From Datisca glomerata (taxonomy: Eukaryota; Streptophyta; Magnoliopsida; Cucurbitales; Datiscaceae), in contig QANY01002872.1 in assembly GCA_003255025.1 (NCBI GenBank), positions 1 to 64,000 of the forward strand: 64,000 nt of DNA. Reading direction: 5' to 3'. The first letter of the stretch is position 1; every line of letters begins with the position of its first letter. This document shows, piece after piece, positions 60,411 through 64,000 of this stretch. The notes beneath the pieces were generated by a model. That model saw only the letters and a list, made by a program, of their open reading frames with translations, made no database searches and was not told the origin of the DNA. Both the position numbers and the translations under genes were made by a program.

Positions 60411-61165
60411 CATGTCATGAAGTTTTCCGCTCTTGAGACTCAAGTCATGAGTATCAGCACAAGGTACCAGCTCATGAGTCTTAGCTCGAGTGTACCAGCT
60501 CATGAGTCTTAGCTCGAGTGTACCAGCTCATGAGTCTTAGCTCGAGTGTACCAGCTCTTGGGCCCTAACTCGAGTAGTCCAGGTCGGGTAGGCAGGTCAG
60601 GTTTGGTAGACCGATTAAGATAGGTAGACCAAGTCAAGTCAGGTAGAAGAGGTCATATCATTGGGATGCCAGAGAATTTTCCACGTGGTAGGAGGAGAAT
60701 GGGCCACAACAAAACATGTCTTCGATCGTCACCTGTCATGTCAGCATTGCCTATATTACGTCAGCATCATCATTACCAACCAAGGGAATATTCAACGTGG
60801 CCTCTAGTTTTTAGATCACTTTAGATTCGTCTACTTTATGTTAGCTCGAAGCAAATCACATTTAATATCACATCTCCTCAAACCAATTAAAGGACAATGG
60901 AATATTCTCAAACTTAAACACGTTTTGCCAAAGTTTGTCTCTTCTATAAAGTCTGCCCCCAACTCTTTAGAAAGGTGAGTCCAACTCCTCCTTTGATTTA
61001 CTTGCTACATTTAAAATAAATACTTATTTAGGCATTGGAGGCTCTTTGACAAAGTTCTCATCCCACTGGTGTGAGATTATCCTTGAGTTCTTGTTTTCTT
61101 TTGTTTGTAGGAGATCAAGTTGCTATTATGTAAAGCACGTGTACTCTTCATTCTGTAGCATCAAT
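60411..61165 (+). mobile_element. Gypsy-type LTR-like segment
   Basis: In + orientation, AAATACTTATTTAGGCATTG followed by GAGGCTCTTTGACAAAG, CATCCCACTGGTGTGAG and TTTGTAGGAGATCAAGTTGC resembles the R-U5 part of Athila/Tat-type LTRs. The LTR would end near 61165 (GCATCAA). CTTCTATAAAGTC near 60950 is a candidate TATA element. No pol sequence follows, so this may be a solo or truncated LTR. Its start is uncertain. Confidence 0.45.
60464..60575 (+). repeat. 28-bp tandem repeat, three exact units and one diverged
   Basis: The unit begins GTACCAGCTCATGAGTCTTA and ends GCTCGAGT. Exact copies start at 60464, 60492 and 60520; a fourth at 60548 differs at several bases. Confidence 0.9.
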
Positions 61166-61360
61166 AAGAGGATTTCAGATGGATTACAATAAAGAAGATC
61201 GTCTTTTGAATAGACATTTCTAGATGCGGATGAAATTGTTGTTCGAATAGACTATCTTGTGAAAATAGATCACTCGTGTTGTTAGAATAGACCAACAGAA
61301 GGGATTGGTTTTCCAAATTATAGTTATCCATATTGCGATTGGACGTTTGCGGTCACCTCG

Positions 61361-61656
61361 ACACATGCCAAGGTGAAAAGATGCTTTGCCACTTTTTTGT
61401 GTTTTTTTTATTTTTTTTGGTAAAGATTTGGTCCGTCCATTTTTAGATCGGACGAACCAACTTTTAACATAACTATCTCTTGTTCTACGAGCTCGAGAGG
61501 ATTTCCACACAAATGTCAAGATGAAAAGGTGTTTTGCCACTTTTTTTATTTTTCTTTTATTTTTTCTAAAAAGATCTAACCCGTCGTTTTTAAATCGGAT
61601 GGACTAACTTTTGACATAACGCACTCCTGTTCTAAGAGCTGAGCTGGAGAGGATCT
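61361..61656 (+). repeat. Tandem duplication of about 148 bp
   Basis: ACACATGCCAAGGTGAAAAG at 61361 recurs as ACAAATGTCAAGATGAAAAG at 61509. Further matches include TTTGCCACTTTTTT, a GATCGGA/AATCGGA block and GAGCT.GAGAGGAT.TCC, all offset by about 148 bp. Divergence suggests an old event. Confidence 0.7.
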
Positions 61657-62456
61657 CCATCCCTATTTAAGGAAAAACTAGTAGATGAGTAATAAACACC
61701 AAGGAAATGGTAAAAGTTTGGGAGTACATACAATTGAATAAATCACGAGAAAAGTGTCAGAATAACCCTCAACTATCAACTCACCTCCACCAATAAATGC
61801 TTATAATTATTGAATTTTGAATACACCTCTTGTTCATTTATTTCAGTCTCATCCTCACTTACATGTTGTCAAAACTAGTAGACTGCAAATGTTCATGTGA
61901 AAAGGATTGGATCCTCTTTCTTGTTTGTTGCAACATTAGAGGGTCCTGTCATATTTCTCTTATTTGAACCATTGATTTTGTTTTCAGACTTTGACGCACA
62001 TTCAAATTTTCTAATTGAATATGAATCTATTCTTTATAGCTAACAGTTTATGAACTGGCACTAGAAGTTTTTGGATTCTATAAAAACTGGCAAGCTTATT
62101 ACCAAAGACTGAGGTCCAACCATTTTTTTTAAACATGTGTAAAGCAAATCCAGTTTCTATTTCTTTCCGGTTCATATTCTTCGACGCTCTAATTCACACT
62201 CATTTGATCGACTCAATCATTGGTGTCGAGGGCATATTATGAATTGCTTATTCACTTCCTAATTATTCAACTCTGTAAAATTCTTTTTGTACTCGGTCCC
62301 CCCCTTTTTCAGAAACTCCTCAATACCGAACTCAATCGTCTCATCTTTTTCGACAAGTTCTCGTTAATTATGGACACAAATTAGTCCTTTTTTATTGATC
62401 TCACCTATTTATGAATTCAGAAAATTTATAGTGCTTCCGTTTTGCAATAAAAATAG
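61657..62456. other. Spacer or intron upstream of the unrecognised exon
   Basis: No protein-like frame could be supported. If 62457-62694 is a terminal exon, some of this is its intron and an upstream exon may be hidden here. The segment ending AATAAAAATAG before 62457 looks like a splice acceptor. Confidence 0.4.
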
Positions 62457-62694
62457 GTGGGTAAGACTACAATACCAAGATGCATTAGATCACCTCATAT
62501 CATATTGTACAAAAATTCCAATGCAAGGCCTAAGTTCGTACACTGACTTGGAAGGTCTTCAGCAAGTGAAGAGAGAACTTTTCTCTATTTTTCCAACATA
62601 TTACAAACCCCATGCCATAGAAGCACATTACATGCACCTTAGAAATTTGCGATTTTTTTCAGCAAGAAATTCACTTAAGGAGAACCAGGCATAA
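62457..62694 (+). CDS. Unrecognised terminal exon-like frame
   Basis: From a good acceptor-like AATAAAAATAG the frame runs about 78 codons to TAA at 62692-62694, with no low-complexity bias. It reads WVRLQYQDALDHLISYC, then KIPMQGLSSYTDLEGLQQVK, LFSIFPTYYKPHAIEAHYMH and LRNLRFFSARNSL. The same frame is open upstream to an ATG at 62395, but that part is less protein-like. I do not recognise the family. The composition (Leu, Tyr, His and aromatic residues, regular spacing) resembles an alpha-helical soluble domain end. The gene would converge on the SYT5-like gene, with only about 250 bp between the stop codons. It could also be a pseudogene fragment. Upstream exons were not found. Confidence 0.4.
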
Positions 62695-62740
62695 GAAGAG
62701 AATAAAAGAAAGTACAGAAACAACAGCAAATTTCTAAAAT

Positions 62741-62746
62741 TTTATT
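62741..62746 (-). terminator. Poly(A) signal of the SYT5-like gene
   Basis: TTTATT on + is AATAAA on the minus strand, about 200 bp after the stop codon of the SYT5-like gene, a normal position for the plant near-upstream element. Cleavage would fall near 62715-62730, within 40 bp of the stop codon of the convergent frame. Confidence 0.6.
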
Positions 62747-62942
62747 GGAAATTCAGGTCGGAGAGAATCAAGGACTTCAGTATGATACAGTGAGATCAAA
62801 CTTAAGACAAACGATACTCGTCCTATCATTTCTCAAACACTGTCAAGAACCAATCTACAATGATTAAAAACAAATCAAACCTGAAAATCAAACAAACCAT
62901 TAGCAGATAATTCACATATAACAACATTTACGTCCAAGAAGA

Positions 62943-63326
62943 TTAAAGTGGCTTTGCACCACCATTCTCTTGAACACTGTTCACCGGAGTTGAGGATCCG
63001 CTTTTTCTGGAGTGGCTGGATTGTCCTGTGATGGTCCGGCCCATGAACCTCCCTGCTTTGCTCAGGCCACTACTAACAGCACCAAAGCCACTTCCAACAA
63101 TCCCAACTCCTGTGCCAATGCCACTTCCGACTAATCCCACTCCGGCACCAATACCAGATCCAACCATTCCGACTCCTGACCCAACTATAGATGCTGCTCC
63201 CTCAAGAGCATCCACTGTGCTTCCTATAACTCCCTCTTCCTTCAGTTTCTTTCTTGCTTCTAGGATCCTCTTCTCTTCTTCTAAAGCAGCCATCTGCTCC
63301 TCCTTGTTAAACTCATGGTACAAGAC
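62943..63326 (-). CDS. SYT5: Synaptotagmin-5-like protein, last coding exon
   Basis: The exon starts after an acceptor CTAG at 63327-63330 and keeps the phase of the exon upstream. It encodes 127 residues: VLYHEFNKEEQMAALEEEKR, a basic helical stretch, GVIGSTVDALEGAASIVGSG, then four tandem Gly/Val repeats of the type GxGVGxVGSGxG, KAGRFMGRTITG and SSTPVNSVQENGGAKPL, then TAA. This tail, after the last C2 domain, is diagnostic of the plant SYT5 (NTMC2T2.1) subgroup. These proteins sit in the endoplasmic reticulum membrane and tether it to the plasma membrane through an SMP lipid-transfer domain and C2 domains. The SMP and most C2 exons lie beyond 64000. SYT4 is the close alternative. Confidence 0.87.
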   Translation of the reverse strand, partial: VLYHEFNKEEQMAALEEEKRILEARKKLKEEGVIGSTVDALEGAASIVGSGVGMVGSGIGAGVGLVGSGIGTGVGIVGSGFGAVSSGLSKAGRFMGRTITGQSSHSRKSGSSTPVNSVQENGGAKPL

Positions 63327-63640
63327 CTAGAGTCCAAACAAATTATATAGATAATAAAATATCACCGTGAGTATTAATAAAATTTGTCTAGCTGCTAGAC
63401 TTTCAAGTAGCTAGTCGCCTTTTTCTCTTACAAATATCACCATGAGAGCAAAGAATAGACTCACCAATCTCACTTCATGGAAAACCATATGAAATGAAAG
63501 TAAATATTTTATGCAAAGCTCTCTCATGATATACAATAGAACACCATTAATTACCAAAAATAAGCACAACAACAGCAATATGAAATCTGCGTTTCCAATG
63601 AGACAAACAAAAAGAAAAAAAAAAAAGCTTTATTTTCTAC

Positions 63641-63805
63641 CTTGATTGTAAGAGTTCCTCTATCTTTCTTATCTTTTACTTTCAAGGTGTTTAAAGATGA
63701 TAGCAGCCTCAAGTCAAACTCTTTGACAGTTTCTGCTTCTAGATCAATCAAAGGTAATTTTGCAATCCCCAGTCGCTTGTCTTGACCAATGTCCTTATCA
63801 AAGAC
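63641..63805 (-). CDS. SYT5: Synaptotagmin-5-like protein, penultimate visible exon (end of C2B)
   Basis: This 165-bp exon encodes exactly 55 codons: VFDKDIGQDKRLGIAKLPLI, then DLEAETVKEFDLRLLSSLNT and VKDKKDRGTLTIK. It is bounded by an acceptor GTACAG (63806-63811) and a donor AAG/GTAGAA at 63641/63640. VFDKDxGxDKxLG with two Asp is the third calcium-binding loop typical of C2 domains; the rest is the closing beta strands. Splicing to 62943-63326 removes 314 bp and leaves the frame intact (TIK joins VLYHEF), which matches the family. Confidence 0.88.
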
Positions 63806-64000
63806 CTGTACATAAATGATCGAGTTACTGGGATGTTTCATAAAGCTATATAAATTACCAGTAGAAAATAAAAGTTTAGACACAGTAGAAGTAGCCTTCA
63901 GGTACATAATAAGAAGATAAATAGCCATCATGATTTCCAGTTAGTATTCGACAAAAAAATGATTTCCAGTTAGTATTCTACAAAAAAAATGATTTCCAGT
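63806..64000 (-). other. Intron of the SYT5-like gene, running off the window
   Basis: AT-rich, with no further C2 coding text, so the next exon lies beyond the window. It contains a short tandem repeat: TGATTTCCAGTTAGTATTC at 63931, 63960 and a partial copy at 63990 (period 29-30 bp) separated by A runs. Confidence 0.7.

Noticed and set aside
60411..61165. 5' LTR of the Retand-like gypsy element
   Set aside because: Orientation and sequence differ from the 3' LTR at 44056-44841, so it cannot be its partner.
1..64000. CRISPR arrays, rRNA genes, organellar inserts, intact tRNA genes
   Set aside because: Repeats here are contiguous or retroelement-related without unique spacers, and no rRNA, organellar gene text or foldable tRNA was seen.

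Overview
The window looks like nuclear DNA of a flowering plant, most likely a eudicot. It is AT-rich. It carries two host genes with clear plant relatives (a receptor-like kinase with an unusual kinase insert and a synaptotagmin-5-type tether), and almost everything else is plant transposable elements or AT-rich spacer. There are no bacterial operons, CRISPR arrays, rRNA genes or intact tRNA genes. Three single ambiguous bases (26949, 34281, 39849) sit beside simple-sequence or homopolymer runs and look like assembly uncertainties.

Layout. 1-7.1 kb: AT-rich DNA, a copia 5'-end fragment (1830-2064), and a decayed Mutator-like element with a DUF1985 pseudogene on + and a transposase C-terminus on -. 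7.3-8.3 kb: dead Ty3/gypsy reverse transcriptase (-). 11534-12653: 5'-truncated LINE (-) with a target-site duplication. 13.6-15.4 kb: a second LINE reverse-transcriptase pseudogene (+). 15456-15893: Mutator-type MITE. 19231-21228: intact intronless receptor-like kinase gene (-), the best gene in the window. 23593-24111: hAT-type MITE. 24186: an orphan CACTA end. 26390-30896: a complete non-coding LTR element with paired LTRs, primer-binding site and 5-bp TSD. 32092-42846: a near-complete CACTA element with ACC TSD, subterminal palindromic repeats, a TNP2-type transposase pseudogene and a Ptta/En/Spm-type second gene. 43.1-43.7 kb: a short tandem satellite. 44056-54690: the 3' part of a Tat-lineage (Retand-like) gypsy element, with 3' LTR, polypurine tract, an antisense ORF and a decayed pol; a copia-type LTR (46.3-49.5 kb) is inserted in the antisense ORF. 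54.7-60.4 kb: a copia element on - fused to the gypsy pol. 60.4-61.7 kb: an LTR-like region and tandem repeats. 62.4-64.0 kb: an unrecognised terminal exon (+) converging on the last two coding exons of a SYT5-like gene (-), whose other exons lie beyond the window.

Relationships. The non-coding LTR element at 26-31 kb and the gypsy element at 44-54 kb share LTR starts, LTR ends and an internal array of about 57 bp, in opposite orientations, so the first is plausibly a non-autonomous derivative of the family of the second. The reverse-transcriptase fragments at 7.9, 14.3 and 53.9 kb each have a damaged catalytic motif. The copia one keeps YIDD but has stops nearby. No mobile element here appears able to move itself. 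Coordinates of decayed elements are approximate unless a terminal repeat or duplication fixes them; none of the homology calls was tested by a database search.
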